Source: Nocardia abscessus
Lineage (GTDB): Bacteria > Actinomycetota > Actinomycetes > Mycobacteriales > Mycobacteriaceae
Assembly (NCBI RefSeq): GCF_015477775.1
Contig: NZ_JADLQO010000008.1
Coordinates: forward strand, 1-64,000
DNA: 64,000 nt
Reading direction: 5' to 3'
Positions 47,359-55,792 of the stretch are shown one piece after another. A program made the translations under genes and the position numbers. The notes beneath the pieces are model-generated. The model ran no database searches and was not told where the DNA came from. It saw only the letters and a list, made by a program, of their open reading frames with translations. Positions within the stretch are counted from its first letter, which is position 1. Each line of letters starts with the position of its first letter.

Positions 47359-48093
47359 ATGACTGCGGGTGTGGAATACACGATCGATGAGCTGGCGCGG
47401 GAGGCCGGTACGACCGTGCGCAGCCTGCGCGTTTACCACGAACGCGGTGTGCTGCCGCCCCCGCAGGTCAAGGGGCGTACCGGGTTCTACGGGGCCGACC
47501 ATCTCAACCGGGTGCGGACCATCAGCAGATTGCTCGATCGTGGGATCAAGCTCAACGGCATCAAGGAATTGCTCAACGCCTGGGACCGGGGTGACGACCT
47601 GGGCGACATTCTCGGTGTGGTCGAGCCCGGCGCCGAGGAGATGGTCGCCGCCGACTCCGGTGACACGATCGCGGCGACCGAACTCGCCGAGCGCTATCGC
47701 GACGTGCCCAACGGTCTGGCGCGGGTCGTCACCGCGGGTCTGTACGAACCCGTCGACGCGGCGAACTATCGGATCGCCGATCGCAGGCTGGCACACAGCC
47801 TCGATCGCATGGCGGCCGCGGGCATCCCGGCCGACGAGGCGCTGGGCGAGCTGGAGAAGCTGCGCGCCGACGCGGACCGGATCGCCCGCCGCTTTGTGGA
47901 CCTGTTCCGGCGGACCGCGTGGGCGTCGTTCCAGGATTCCGATCGCGGCCCGGCGCAGGTCGACGAACTCGCGCAGCGACTGGAGGAAACCAGGACGATC
48001 CCGGCCGACTCCGCGGCGGAACTGGTAAACCAGCTGGTCGCAAGGTATCTCGGTCAAGATGCCGAGCTCTCGGAGACTTTGCCGCAGCCCTGA
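47359..48093 (+). CDS. MerR-family transcriptional regulator
   Basis: 244 residues, ATG with TTGAGGT upstream. Residues 5-75 are the MerR winged helix: YTIDELAREAGTTVRSLRVYHERGVLPPP, then GRTGFYGADHLNRVRTISRLLDRGIKLNGIKELL. The rest is helical without a Cys metal site, so an effector-binding domain of unknown ligand. MerR factors bind between -35 and -10 of long-spacer promoters. Neither repeated palindrome of this window shows the 19-20 base spacer typical of MerR targets. Confidence 0.88.
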   Translation: MTAGVEYTIDELAREAGTTVRSLRVYHERGVLPPPQVKGRTGFYGADHLNRVRTISRLLDRGIKLNGIKELLNAWDRGDDLGDILGVVEPGAEEMVAADSGDTIAATELAERYRDVPNGLARVVTAGLYEPVDAANYRIADRRLAHSLDRMAAAGIPADEALGELEKLRADADRIARRFVDLFRRTAWASFQDSDRGPAQVDELAQRLEETRTIPADSAAELVNQLVARYLGQDAELSETLPQP

Positions 48094-48142
48094 TCGGCCG
48101 GCGCCGTGCGTTCATGGCGACCGGAAGTAGCTCTGTTTCAGA

Positions 48143-48192
48143 TTCCCATTGTTGGAGATACGTAACAGTAACGTGCCGTTGATCAGCGGTAT
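48143..48192 (+). promoter_or_regulatory. Both palindromes in tandem before the RibD/DHFR-like gene
   Basis: A degenerate ESX palindrome (TTCCC-ATTGTT-GGAGA, 48143-48158) is followed 14 bases later by the second palindrome (GTGCCG-TTGATCAG-CGGTAT, 48173-48192) with -10 TATATT (48190-48195). This is the only place where both kinds occur within 50 bases. The gene starts at 48345. Confidence 0.55.
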
Positions 48193-48344
48193 ATTGGGCG
48201 TTGTCCGCCGCGCACTCGCAGTTCGGCGAAGGTACCTACGGTCGTCTACTTAAGTATGTCTCGCGGCCACCTACCGATGCGCCGAAGTGTCGCCCTCCCC
48301 GACAATCTGACTGTCGCACAAGGGCAGCAGATGGGTGTGGGCAC

Positions 48345-48920
48345 ATGGGAACCGTGACACTGTGGATGCAGATGTCGCTCGACGGCTTCGCGGAGGGGCC
48401 GGATCAGGAAGTTCACTGGCCGGTGGTGGACGAGGAACTGTGCGAGTCGTTCCTGGACGAATTACGCTCGGCCGACCTGTTCCTCTACGGCCGCAAGACC
48501 TACGAGATCATGGCGTCGTTCTGGCCGACCGCGGACGTGGACCCGGCGATCTCGGAGTTCTACGTCGATTTCGCGCGGTGCTGGAAACAGACGCCCAAAC
48601 TGGTCTTCTCCCGCACGCTGGCCACCGCGGGCTGGAACACCCGCGTGGTAAGGGACGATCTCGTCGAGGAGATCACGGCGTTGCGCGCGCAGCCGGGCTG
48701 CGACATGGTCCTGTTCGGCGGCGCGGAGACGGCGTCGGCGTTCATGAAGCACGACCTGATCGATGAGTACCGGTTGTTCGTGCATCCCATCCTGCTCGGC
48801 GGCGGGATTCCACTGTTCCCGACGCCCGCGGTGGTGTCGGGGCTGCAACTGGTCGACGTGATGACCTTCGACAGCGCGGTGGTCCAGATGCATTACCAGC
48901 AGATGGCCTCCGCCGGGTAG
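48345..48920 (+). CDS. RibD C-terminal/dihydrofolate reductase-fold protein
   Basis: 191 residues from ATG 48345; an upstream start at 48201 would add 48 residues of non-conserved, Arg/Cys-rich sequence. The chain reads TLWMQMSLDGFAEGPDQEVHW, a helix with LRSADLFLYGRKTYEIMASFWP, KLVFSRTL, and DMVLFGGAETASAFMKHDLIDEYRLFVHPILLGGG, the pattern of the RibD-C/DHFR-like reductase family. The exact substrate of these single-domain proteins is usually unknown. It stands alone, behind a long leader of about 145 bases. Confidence 0.82.
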   Translation: MGTVTLWMQMSLDGFAEGPDQEVHWPVVDEELCESFLDELRSADLFLYGRKTYEIMASFWPTADVDPAISEFYVDFARCWKQTPKLVFSRTLATAGWNTRVVRDDLVEEITALRAQPGCDMVLFGGAETASAFMKHDLIDEYRLFVHPILLGGGIPLFPTPAVVSGLQLVDVMTFDSAVVQMHYQQMASAG

Positions 48921-49013
48921 CTACCCACGCGAAAAGGGGCGGGCTGCCCGCAAAAGCAGGGGCTTGACCTCGATGTAACCTCTGATTGCCGAGCGCGTTG
49001 CCGCGTCGTCGGC

Positions 49014-49026
49014 TAACTTTCGTTTT
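49014..49026 (+). promoter_or_regulatory. Possible leaderless start for the first LuxR-ATPase gene
   Basis: TAACTT at 49014-49019 lies 7 bases before the ATG at 49027, and no ribosome site precedes that ATG. This spacing fits a transcript that begins at the start codon. No good -35 is seen at 17 bases. Confidence 0.4.
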
Positions 49027-51555
49027 ATGTCCCTGGTTCAGGCACGTGGCGACGTGCTGCCTGCATCCACCAGTGAATTCATCGGCCGGGAAACCGAATT
49101 GGACCGGCTGGGCGCGCTGCTGGACGGCGACGCCCGCCTGATCACCCTGGTCGGCCCGGGCGGGATCGGCAAGACGCGATTAGCCGCCGAGGCGCTGCGC
49201 CGCGGCGCGCCGGCCAGGCGCAGGCCGGTGTACTGGGCGCGGCTGGCCGCGCTGGAATCCGACAGTGCCGCCACCGCGCAGGACGTGATGCAGTCGGCCG
49301 TGCGCACCGACCCGAGTTCGCCACCGACCCGCGCCGCACTGGTGCGCACCTTCACCAGCGGTGACCGTTCCGCCGAGCGAGCGGTCCTGGTGCTGGACAA
49401 CTGCGAACACCTACTCGGCGCGGTCGCGGCGATGATCGCCGAGTTGCTCGAGGCCGCACCCGGGCTGACCATCCTGGCCACCAGCCGCGAACCGATCGGC
49501 TGGGTCGACGAATACATCCTTGCCGTCCCCCCGCTCTCGCCGCGGCAGTCGCTCGAGTTGTTCCGGCAGCGCGCCGAACTCATCGGACGGGCGATCCCGG
49601 ACGCGCGCGAGCAGACCGCCGTCGCCGCGCGGATCTGCCGCCGGGTCGACCACAATCCGCTGTTCATCCGGCTGGCCGCGGCACGCCTGCGGCATCAGCC
49701 ACCGGTCATGGTGCTGCGCGAGCTCACCGGCGACGCCGACGACAAACGCCTGCACTGGACACACGGGGCCCGCGCGGGCGCCGATCAGCGCCACCGCGGT
49801 GTCTATGACGTGATCGCCTGGTCTTTCGCGCTGTGCAGCCCGTCCGAGCAACTGCTGCTGGAGCGGCTGTCGGTTTTCGCCGCCGGATACGAGACCGACG
49901 ACGAGTCGCTGCACGGCGCCATCGAACTCGATGCCGCGATCGCGGTGTGCGCCGACGACACCCTGCCCGCGCGTGAGATCGAACACCTGCTGGAGCGGCT
50001 CACCGAACAGTCGCTGCTATCGGCGCATCTCACCGCGACCACGGTCAGCTGGTATCTGGTGGAAAGCGTCCGGGTGTTCGCCCGCGACCGGCTGCGCCGT
50101 CGTGACCGCGCGGAGTTCGACCGCCTGGCCGCCCGGCACCGCCGGTACTTCCGGGACAAGGTGGTCGCCGGACAGGCCATCTGGCTCGGCCCGCAGGACC
50201 AGGCCTGGCTGGCGTGGGCGCGGTCGGCCTGGAACGACATCGTGCTCGGCATCGAATCCGGCTTGGCCGACCCGGCGGAGGCCGTGGTGGCGCTGGAGAC
50301 CGCCACCGTCCTGCTCTCGATGAAGGTGCCCTACGTCAAGTCCGGCGCGGGCGCGCTGACCCGCTTGACCGAACGCGCCCTGGAAGTCACCAGGGCGGCC
50401 GGACTCGGCCCGTCCGAACTCGCCGATCTGGCCACCGCACTGCTCGGCTGGATCTCGTTGTGGCAGGGCCGCACCGATCACATCCCGCAGCTGCTCGCGG
50501 ACCGAGCCACCCTCCCGCCGGACCCGGGTCCGCGCTACACCGACATCGATTTCGGGCTGCCCGCCCCGGTGGAGTGGATGTGGGGACTCGAGCTGATGCT
50601 CGTGCGCGGCGACCCGCGCGCCATCACCGTCCTCGCCCGGGCCCGGCGCAAATTCGCCGAGCAGGGCGATCGCATCGGCGCCGAGCGCAGCGACGTGTTC
50701 GTGGCGTTCTGCTCCGCCCTCGTCGGCGACCGGCGGCAGGCGCTGGAGAACACCGCCCGATTCCTGGCGCGGTCGGTGTCGTCCGGATCGACATTGTCCA
50801 GAGCGTGGGCCGAGATCGCGCGCGCGGTGGCGCTGGCCAAGCACGGGTCCGCCGCCGAGGCGCTGACCCTGACCCAGGGCGTCCTCACCCGCCACCGCTG
50901 GGAGCAGGACACCTGGACGGCCAGCTGGGCGGTGGGCGCGCACATCGTCGCGCTGGCTCAGGTCGTCGTCGCCGAGCGGGCCGAGGGGGGTGATCGCACC
51001 GCGGCCGCCGACGCCGCGACGGAGATCGCTTACCTGATGGGCAGTTTCAAGACACGGCAGCGTTCGATGGGCATCGTCGTCGACCAGGTTCCGCTGGTCG
51101 CCGCCGAGATCCGCCGCGCCGTCGAAGTCTCCCGTACGGTGCTCGGCGATCGGGCCTACGCGTCCGCCGAACGCAGGACGCGGTTGCGTCCCGAGCTGGA
51201 CGCGCTGTGGTGTCCCGCCGCGGATCCGGCGTCGGCCACCCGGCGACCGGACCGTCCGGTCGCTTCCCGGCCGGTGTCGCGGCGGCCCGGCTCGCGCTGG
51301 AGCGATCTGTCCGAGGCCGAGCGCGATGTCGCGGTCTTCGCGGCGGCGGGCTGGCCCAACAGCGCCATCGCAGGCGCTCGGCGCAGCTCCGTCCGGACCG
51401 TCGACGCCCAGGTCGCCGCCATCCGGCAGAAGCTCATGATCGCTTCCCGCGCCGACATCGCGGGCCACATTCCCGACGAACTCGCCGATCGGGTCCGGTA
51501 CGAATCCGAGCGGCGGCCCAGCCGTCGCCGCCGAGGGGTGACCAGGGATCGGTAG
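49027..51555 (+). CDS. LuxR-family ATPase regulator (STAND type), copy 1
   Basis: 842 residues. The opening FIGRETELDRLGALL is followed by P-loop LVGPGGIGKTRLA (Lys49), VLVLDNCEHLL (Walker B) and TSREPIGW, a STAND/NB-ARC ATPase. The middle is helical, TPR-like. The C-terminus (about 755-815) is a LuxR-type HTH: LSEAERDVAVFAAAGWPNSAIAGARRSSVRTVDAQVAAIRQKL in outline. Such proteins switch transcription on ligand or protein binding. The signal is unknown. It is a tandem paralogue of the next gene, with which it shares architecture throughout. Confidence 0.88.
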   Translation: MSLVQARGDVLPASTSEFIGRETELDRLGALLDGDARLITLVGPGGIGKTRLAAEALRRGAPARRRPVYWARLAALESDSAATAQDVMQSAVRTDPSSPPTRAALVRTFTSGDRSAERAVLVLDNCEHLLGAVAAMIAELLEAAPGLTILATSREPIGWVDEYILAVPPLSPRQSLELFRQRAELIGRAIPDAREQTAVAARICRRVDHNPLFIRLAAARLRHQPPVMVLRELTGDADDKRLHWTHGARAGADQRHRGVYDVIAWSFALCSPSEQLLLERLSVFAAGYETDDESLHGAIELDAAIAVCADDTLPAREIEHLLERLTEQSLLSAHLTATTVSWYLVESVRVFARDRLRRRDRAEFDRLAARHRRYFRDKVVAGQAIWLGPQDQAWLAWARSAWNDIVLGIESGLADPAEAVVALETATVLLSMKVPYVKSGAGALTRLTERALEVTRAAGLGPSELADLATALLGWISLWQGRTDHIPQLLADRATLPPDPGPRYTDIDFGLPAPVEWMWGLELMLVRGDPRAITVLARARRKFAEQGDRIGAERSDVFVAFCSALVGDRRQALENTARFLARSVSSGSTLSRAWAEIARAVALAKHGSAAEALTLTQGVLTRHRWEQDTWTASWAVGAHIVALAQVVVAERAEGGDRTAAADAATEIAYLMGSFKTRQRSMGIVVDQVPLVAAEIRRAVEVSRTVLGDRAYASAERRTRLRPELDALWCPAADPASATRRPDRPVASRPVSRRPGSRWSDLSEAERDVAVFAAAGWPNSAIAGARRSSVRTVDAQVAAIRQKLMIASRADIAGHIPDELADRVRYESERRPSRRRRGVTRDR

Positions 51556-51666
51556 ACGGCTGCCCAACCATCGCCAGGCCCAGCACGGTACTTGCGAACC
51601 CTCGAGTCCGGCCGTGCCCATTAGGCTGCCCGAGCGGTGTTTTTCCGGATCGGTAGGTGTGTCGGC

Positions 51667-54216
51667 ATGTCGGAGGTGAACAGTGGTGGCGGCAACGGCC
51701 CTACCGCGCCCGGTGAGTTCGTGGGAAGGCATGCCGAACTGCGGCAGATCGATGCCCTGCTGAATTCGTCGAGCGCCCGGCTGATCACCTTGGTCGGGCC
51801 CGGCGGCATCGGCAAGACGACGCTGGCGGTCGAAGCCGTGCGGCGGTATCGGGGCGCGGCACGGCACGCGGTTTACTGGACACGCCTGGCCCGGCTCGCG
51901 GCAGGCGTGGAGACCGGCGCGGTGGCCGAGGAGGTCCTGCTGTCGGTCGCGAAGAACGGCATCGCGGGCCGCTCCGCCTGGGACGGCTTGGTGGCGACCT
52001 TCGCCGAGGGAGCCACCGACGACGAGACCCACCGGACCATCCTGGTGCTGGACAACTGCGAACACGTGCTGGGCGGGGTGGGCCCGCTCATCGTCGGCCT
52101 GCTCCAGGCGGTGCCCGGGTTGACCATCGTCGCGACCAGCCGGGAGCCGGTCGGCTGGATCGACGAGCACCTGGTGGCCGTGCCGCCGCTGTCCAGCGTG
52201 CACGCCCTCGAACTGTTCCGGCGGCGCGCCGAGCGCACCGGCAGGCCGATTCCCGAGGACCCTGGGCAGCTCGCCATCGCCACGCGCATCTGCGGGCACG
52301 TCGACAACAACCCGCTGTTCATCCGCTTGGCCGCGGCGCGGCTGCTGCACCGGCCGCCCGCGATCGTGTTGCGCGAGCTCTCCGGCGACCTCGACGATCG
52401 CCGCCTGCAGTGGACGCACGGCGCCCGGGGCGGCGTCGGGGAACGGCACCGCAGCGTGCGCGACGTGATCGCCTGGTCCTACGGTCTGTGCACCGCGCCC
52501 GAACAACTGTTGCTGGACCGCTTGTCGGTGTTCGCCACCGGTTGCGATGCCGACGATGACGAAACCCCTTCCGGCGGAGCCGAACTCGATGCGATCGTGG
52601 CGGTCTGCGCGGACGCGGCGCTGCCCGCGGAGGAGATCGGCGGTCTGCTCGAGCGCCTGGTCGAACGCTCGCTGCTGTCGGCCCACATCACCGCCGCCAC
52701 GGTCCGCTACTACCTGTTGGAGAGCGTCCGGGTGTTCGTGCGCGACCGCCTGTCCACGCGCGGCGACCACCTGGACCAGGCGCGCCTGCTCGCCCGGCAT
52801 CGGCGGCACTACCGGGACCGGGTCGCCGCGGGTCCGGCCACCTGGTACGGCCCGCGCGAGCAGGAGTGGATCGCGTGGGCGCGGGCGGCATGGGACAACA
52901 TCCTCATCGCCGTGGAGACAAGTCTCGCCGATCCCGAGGAGGCCGTGGTCGGCCTGGAGACGGCCGCGACGCTGATGGCGTTGCGTGTGCCGTTCATCAC
53001 CGGATCCAACCGCGCGATCACCAGCCTGACCGAACAGGCTCTGGAAGTCACCGCGCAGGTCGAGCTGCCGCCCACCCGGTTGCGGATCAACGCGACCGCG
53101 CTGGTGGGATGGATCGCCATCTGGCAGGGCAGGCACGCTTACACCGCGCAACTACTGGACGAATGCGCCGCGGAGTGCCTGACCGACCCGGTCCTGCGCC
53201 GCGGCTGGCGCGACACGACGGCGACCGACATCGGCCTGCCCGCCGCGGTCGAGTTCACCTGGGGTCTGGAACTGCTGCTGATCCACCTCGACCTGCGCGC
53301 GGTCGACGTGCTGGCCAGGGCGCGCCGGAAATTCGCCGACTTGGGTGACCGGGCGGGAGAGCAGCGCAGTGAGCTGTTCGAGGCGCTCACCTACGCGAAC
53401 CTCGGCACCGCGGACGTCGCGCTGGGGGCCGCGCGCAGGCATCTGGACCGGGCCGTCGCTTCCGACGCGGGCTGGGCGACCTCATGGGCGGAGCTGGCCT
53501 GGATGATCGCGGTATCCCGGCACGGCGATCCGCGGGAGGCGGTGCGACTCGGGCAGTCCACGCTGGAGCGCCTGCTGACCACCGGAGACACCTGGACGGC
53601 CGGCTGGGTGGCGCATTTCAGCATGATGGCGCTGACCTACCTGCTGACCGGCCGGATCGAAGCGGGTGACACCGACAGCGCCGAAGCATGCGCAGCCGCC
53701 ACCGAGATCGCCACTCTGCAAGGCGGAATCGCGACACTGCACCGCTCGATGGGCATCGTCGCCGACCGCGTGACGCTGGTGGCCCGCGGCACTGCCCAGG
53801 CCGTCGCGGCGGTCACCGCGGTCATCGGCGCCGAAGCCCATGCGGCGGCGGTCCAGCGCGGCGCCCGCCTGCGTCCCGAACGCGACGAACTGCAATTGCT
53901 GCTACTGGGCAGGTTGCCCGCCGACCAGTTGCCGAGCCCCCGGCCGCAGGTCAGGTCGACGGCCTCGCGCTGGGGCGAATTGACGCCCGCCGAACGCGAG
54001 GTCGCCGTGCTGGCGGCGGCGGGCTGGGCCAACAGCGCGATCGCCGCGCGTAGGGGCAGTTCGATCCGGACGGTCGACGCCCAAGTCGCGTCCGTGCGCC
54101 GGAAGCTGATCGCGGCCACCAGGGCCGATATCAGCTGGCACGTACCGGATCATCTAGGCGAGCGGATCCGGCTGGAGTCCGAGCGAAGGCCGGCGCGAAC
54201 GCGAACACGCCCGTGA
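51667..54216 (+). CDS. LuxR-family ATPase regulator (STAND type), copy 2
   Basis: 849 residues from ATG 51667; the in-frame GTG at 51637 would add MFFRIGRCVG, which has no counterpart in copy 1. P-loop LVGPGGIGKTTLA (Lys50), VLDNCEHVLGG, TSREPVGW, and the HTH LTPAEREVAVLAAAGWANSAIAARRGSSIRTVDAQVASVRRKL in outline. Sequence similarity to copy 1 runs end to end, so a tandem duplication is clear. The stop codon lies inside the palindromic terminator at 54205-54240. Confidence 0.88.
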   Translation: MSEVNSGGGNGPTAPGEFVGRHAELRQIDALLNSSSARLITLVGPGGIGKTTLAVEAVRRYRGAARHAVYWTRLARLAAGVETGAVAEEVLLSVAKNGIAGRSAWDGLVATFAEGATDDETHRTILVLDNCEHVLGGVGPLIVGLLQAVPGLTIVATSREPVGWIDEHLVAVPPLSSVHALELFRRRAERTGRPIPEDPGQLAIATRICGHVDNNPLFIRLAAARLLHRPPAIVLRELSGDLDDRRLQWTHGARGGVGERHRSVRDVIAWSYGLCTAPEQLLLDRLSVFATGCDADDDETPSGGAELDAIVAVCADAALPAEEIGGLLERLVERSLLSAHITAATVRYYLLESVRVFVRDRLSTRGDHLDQARLLARHRRHYRDRVAAGPATWYGPREQEWIAWARAAWDNILIAVETSLADPEEAVVGLETAATLMALRVPFITGSNRAITSLTEQALEVTAQVELPPTRLRINATALVGWIAIWQGRHAYTAQLLDECAAECLTDPVLRRGWRDTTATDIGLPAAVEFTWGLELLLIHLDLRAVDVLARARRKFADLGDRAGEQRSELFEALTYANLGTADVALGAARRHLDRAVASDAGWATSWAELAWMIAVSRHGDPREAVRLGQSTLERLLTTGDTWTAGWVAHFSMMALTYLLTGRIEAGDTDSAEACAAATEIATLQGGIATLHRSMGIVADRVTLVARGTAQAVAAVTAVIGAEAHAAAVQRGARLRPERDELQLLLLGRLPADQLPSPRPQVRSTASRWGELTPAEREVAVLAAAGWANSAIAARRGSSIRTVDAQVASVRRKLIAATRADISWHVPDHLGERIRLESERRPARTRTRP

Positions 54217-54240
54217 CCGTCGCGACGGTCACGGGCGTGT
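54205..54240. terminator. Perfect 36-bp palindrome, bidirectional terminator
   Basis: Arms ACACGCCCGTGACCGTCG and its exact complement abut without a loop base in between (effective loop about 4). It contains the stop codon of the regulator gene (54214-54216) and lies 16 bases from the stop of the convergent gene. Confidence 0.7.
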
Positions 54241-54256
54241 GAGAGCGGTGGATCGG

Positions 54257-54799
54257 TCAGGTCAGGGAGCCGTCGTAGCACAAGCTCGACGACCGCCAGG
54301 ACCGCTCCGGCCCGGTGCCGGGATCGAAGGCCCACTGGTCGATCGATCCCGCGGCTTTCCACCACACGGACCCGCGTCCGTCCGAGACCACCTGGTAGAC
54401 GTCCTCGGAGCCTTCGATGAGCTGGCTTCCGACGCAGTAGTCGTTGTATTCCGTGCCGTACTGGCGTGCGCCGGGGCTGAACAGGCCCGCGGGGTGGGCG
54501 TACGCGCCCGGGTTGGGCACGGTGCTGGCCTGCCGCACGGCGTGTCCGCGGTGCCAGTAGGGAGCGCCGATTCCGTCGGTTCCGCAGGCGAAGGTCCAGC
54601 CTCCCGCGACGACCGTGGTGCCCTGGCCGTAGGCGCCACCGGCCCAGAGGCAGGCAGCGCCCTGAGCCTCGGCGGTGCCCGCGCCGAGGCTCAGGCCGCC
54701 CGCCGCCACCGCTGCCGCCGCCAGCAGGGTGAGCGTCCGTGCCGTGCCGCCGCGCTTGTTACACGCAGTCGTCCGGCGAAGCCCGTTGATCTTGATCAT
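54257..54799 (-). CDS. Small exported protein, family not recognised
   Basis: 180 residues on the minus strand, ATG with AAAGAAGAA upstream. Residues 1-45 are a Sec signal peptide (LTLLAAAAVAAGGLSLGAGTAEA). The mature part of about 135 residues is rich in Gly, Tyr, Trp and Ser with four cysteines (ACLW, FACGT, DYCVG, SLCYD), so likely a disulfide-bonded wall or secreted protein. It is served by its own second-palindrome site at 54865. Convergent with the LuxR-ATPase gene. Confidence 0.78.
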   Translation of the reverse strand: MIKINGLRRTTACNKRGGTARTLTLLAAAAVAAGGLSLGAGTAEAQGAACLWAGGAYGQGTTVVAGGWTFACGTDGIGAPYWHRGHAVRQASTVPNPGAYAHPAGLFSPGARQYGTEYNDYCVGSQLIEGSEDVYQVVSDGRGSVWWKAAGSIDQWAFDPGTGPERSWRSSSLCYDGSLT

Positions 54800-54861
54800 G
54801 AGTGTTCTTCTTTCGTGCTATCCCGGCCGGAGTGGATTTCCGAGATGGTGATACTTCAAGT

Positions 54862-54890
54862 AATGTGCCAATAGGTAGCGGTACGGTCAG
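54862..54890 (-). promoter_or_regulatory. Second-palindrome site: GTGCCA-ATAGGTAG-CGGTAC
   Basis: The palindrome is at 54865-54884. On the minus strand CTGACC (54890-54885) and CACATT (54867-54862) are 17 bases apart. It faces the exported-protein gene at 54799. Confidence 0.6.
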
Positions 54891-54945
54891 TCCAGAAGGA
54901 CGTCACGGAAGGTTTCGGGTGCGAGGGAGCGTGCTGGGCCTGTGG

Positions 54946-55320
54946 TTACTGGCACCAGCTGGCCTGCGGGCGGCAGACGGTGTAGCCGCTGCCGTCCGGG
55001 CGGGCCACGCGCGACCAGCTCGAACCGTTGGGGTTGTCGTTCGCGGTGGTGCCCGGCGCGGCCTGGCTCTGCCGCTGGCGGTAGTCGCGGATGGCCTGGT
55101 CGGCCTCCTCGGCGTCCAGCCGATCGTTGTTGCGGTGGTGGTAACCCATGGGGTCGATGTGCCGCCAGCCGCTGGTGTCGCCGGTGCCGTTGCGCGGGTT
55201 CGAGGGACCCGAGTGCGACTCCGCACCCGCGATCCCCGCGGCGCCCGCGGTGAGCACGCCGACGATCGCGGCACAGGTGAGCAGTCGCCGAGCGACGTGG
55301 GGGGTGGTCTTGGCGGTCAT
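54946..55320 (-). CDS. Small exported Cys-pair protein
   Basis: 124 residues from ATG 55320, which overlaps the stop of the upstream gene (ATGA), so I prefer it to the longer frame. Residues 1-33 are a signal peptide (LLTCAAIVGVLTAGAAGIAGA). The mature chain of about 90 residues is hydrophilic (DPMGYHHRNNDRLDAEEADQAIRDYRQRQ in outline) and ends VCRPQASWCQ, a Cys pair six residues apart. The family is not recognised. It is the second gene of a two-gene operon. Confidence 0.72.
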   Translation of the reverse strand: MTAKTTPHVARRLLTCAAIVGVLTAGAAGIAGAESHSGPSNPRNGTGDTSGWRHIDPMGYHHRNNDRLDAEEADQAIRDYRQRQSQAAPGTTANDNPNGSSWSRVARPDGSGYTVCRPQASWCQ

Positions 55321-55694
55321 CGTAAGTCTCCGTTCGGAATTCGCGCTGTGCGCGGCGGCACGGTTCGCGAGGCGGCGGTGCGGCGAACGTCGGTGGTCGG
55401 AGTTGCCGCGCAAGGTGGGGGCGGTGGAGGGATCGGGGCGGCATCCGTCGCGGGGGTGTCGTCCGCGGGGCGGTGTCGTTCGGCTCGGTCCCGGTCGTCG
55501 GGATGGGAGGAGCCCGGCCTGTCGTATCCGTGGCGGCCCGGGTCTGCGGGGCGCGGTGCCGCGACGCTCGCGTCGGGCCCGGCCAGCGCTTCGGTCGGCG
55601 CCGGGGTGTCCGGCGTGGCCGCAATCGCGCTCACGATCAGCGGGCGGACGAGCCAGGTCTGTGTCCGTCGCTGGTGCGGCGTGATGCCGGTCAT
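55317..55694 (-). CDS. Pro/Ala-rich small protein, first gene of operon
   Basis: 125 residues, ATG on the minus strand, overlapping the next start by four bases. A short hydrophobic stretch near the N-terminus (WLVRPLIVSAIAATP) is followed by a Pro/Ala/Asp/Arg-rich chain with a PPPPPP run. No family is recognised. That the frame is real is supported by the overlap and by the palindrome promoter 79 bases upstream; composition alone would be doubtful. Confidence 0.5.
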   Translation of the reverse strand: MTGITPHQRRTQTWLVRPLIVSAIAATPDTPAPTEALAGPDASVAAPRPADPGRHGYDRPGSSHPDDRDRAERHRPADDTPATDAAPIPPPPPPCAATPTTDVRRTAASRTVPPRTARIPNGDLR

Positions 55695-55772
55695 CGTTCG
55701 CGTCCGTTCATCTCGCCACCTCGGGATCGGGGATCGGTCCGGTGTGGTCCGATCGGCGAGTCCCTATCTATC

Positions 55773-55792
55773 GTGCCGTTGGATAACGTCAC
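55773..55792 (-). promoter_or_regulatory. Second-palindrome site: GTGCCG-TTGGATAA-CGTCAC
   Basis: The left half is perfect and the right half has two mismatches. On the minus strand the -10 candidate is CACGAT and the -35 candidate ATTAAT, 17 bases apart; both are weak. It faces the small-protein operon starting at 55694. Confidence 0.5.
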
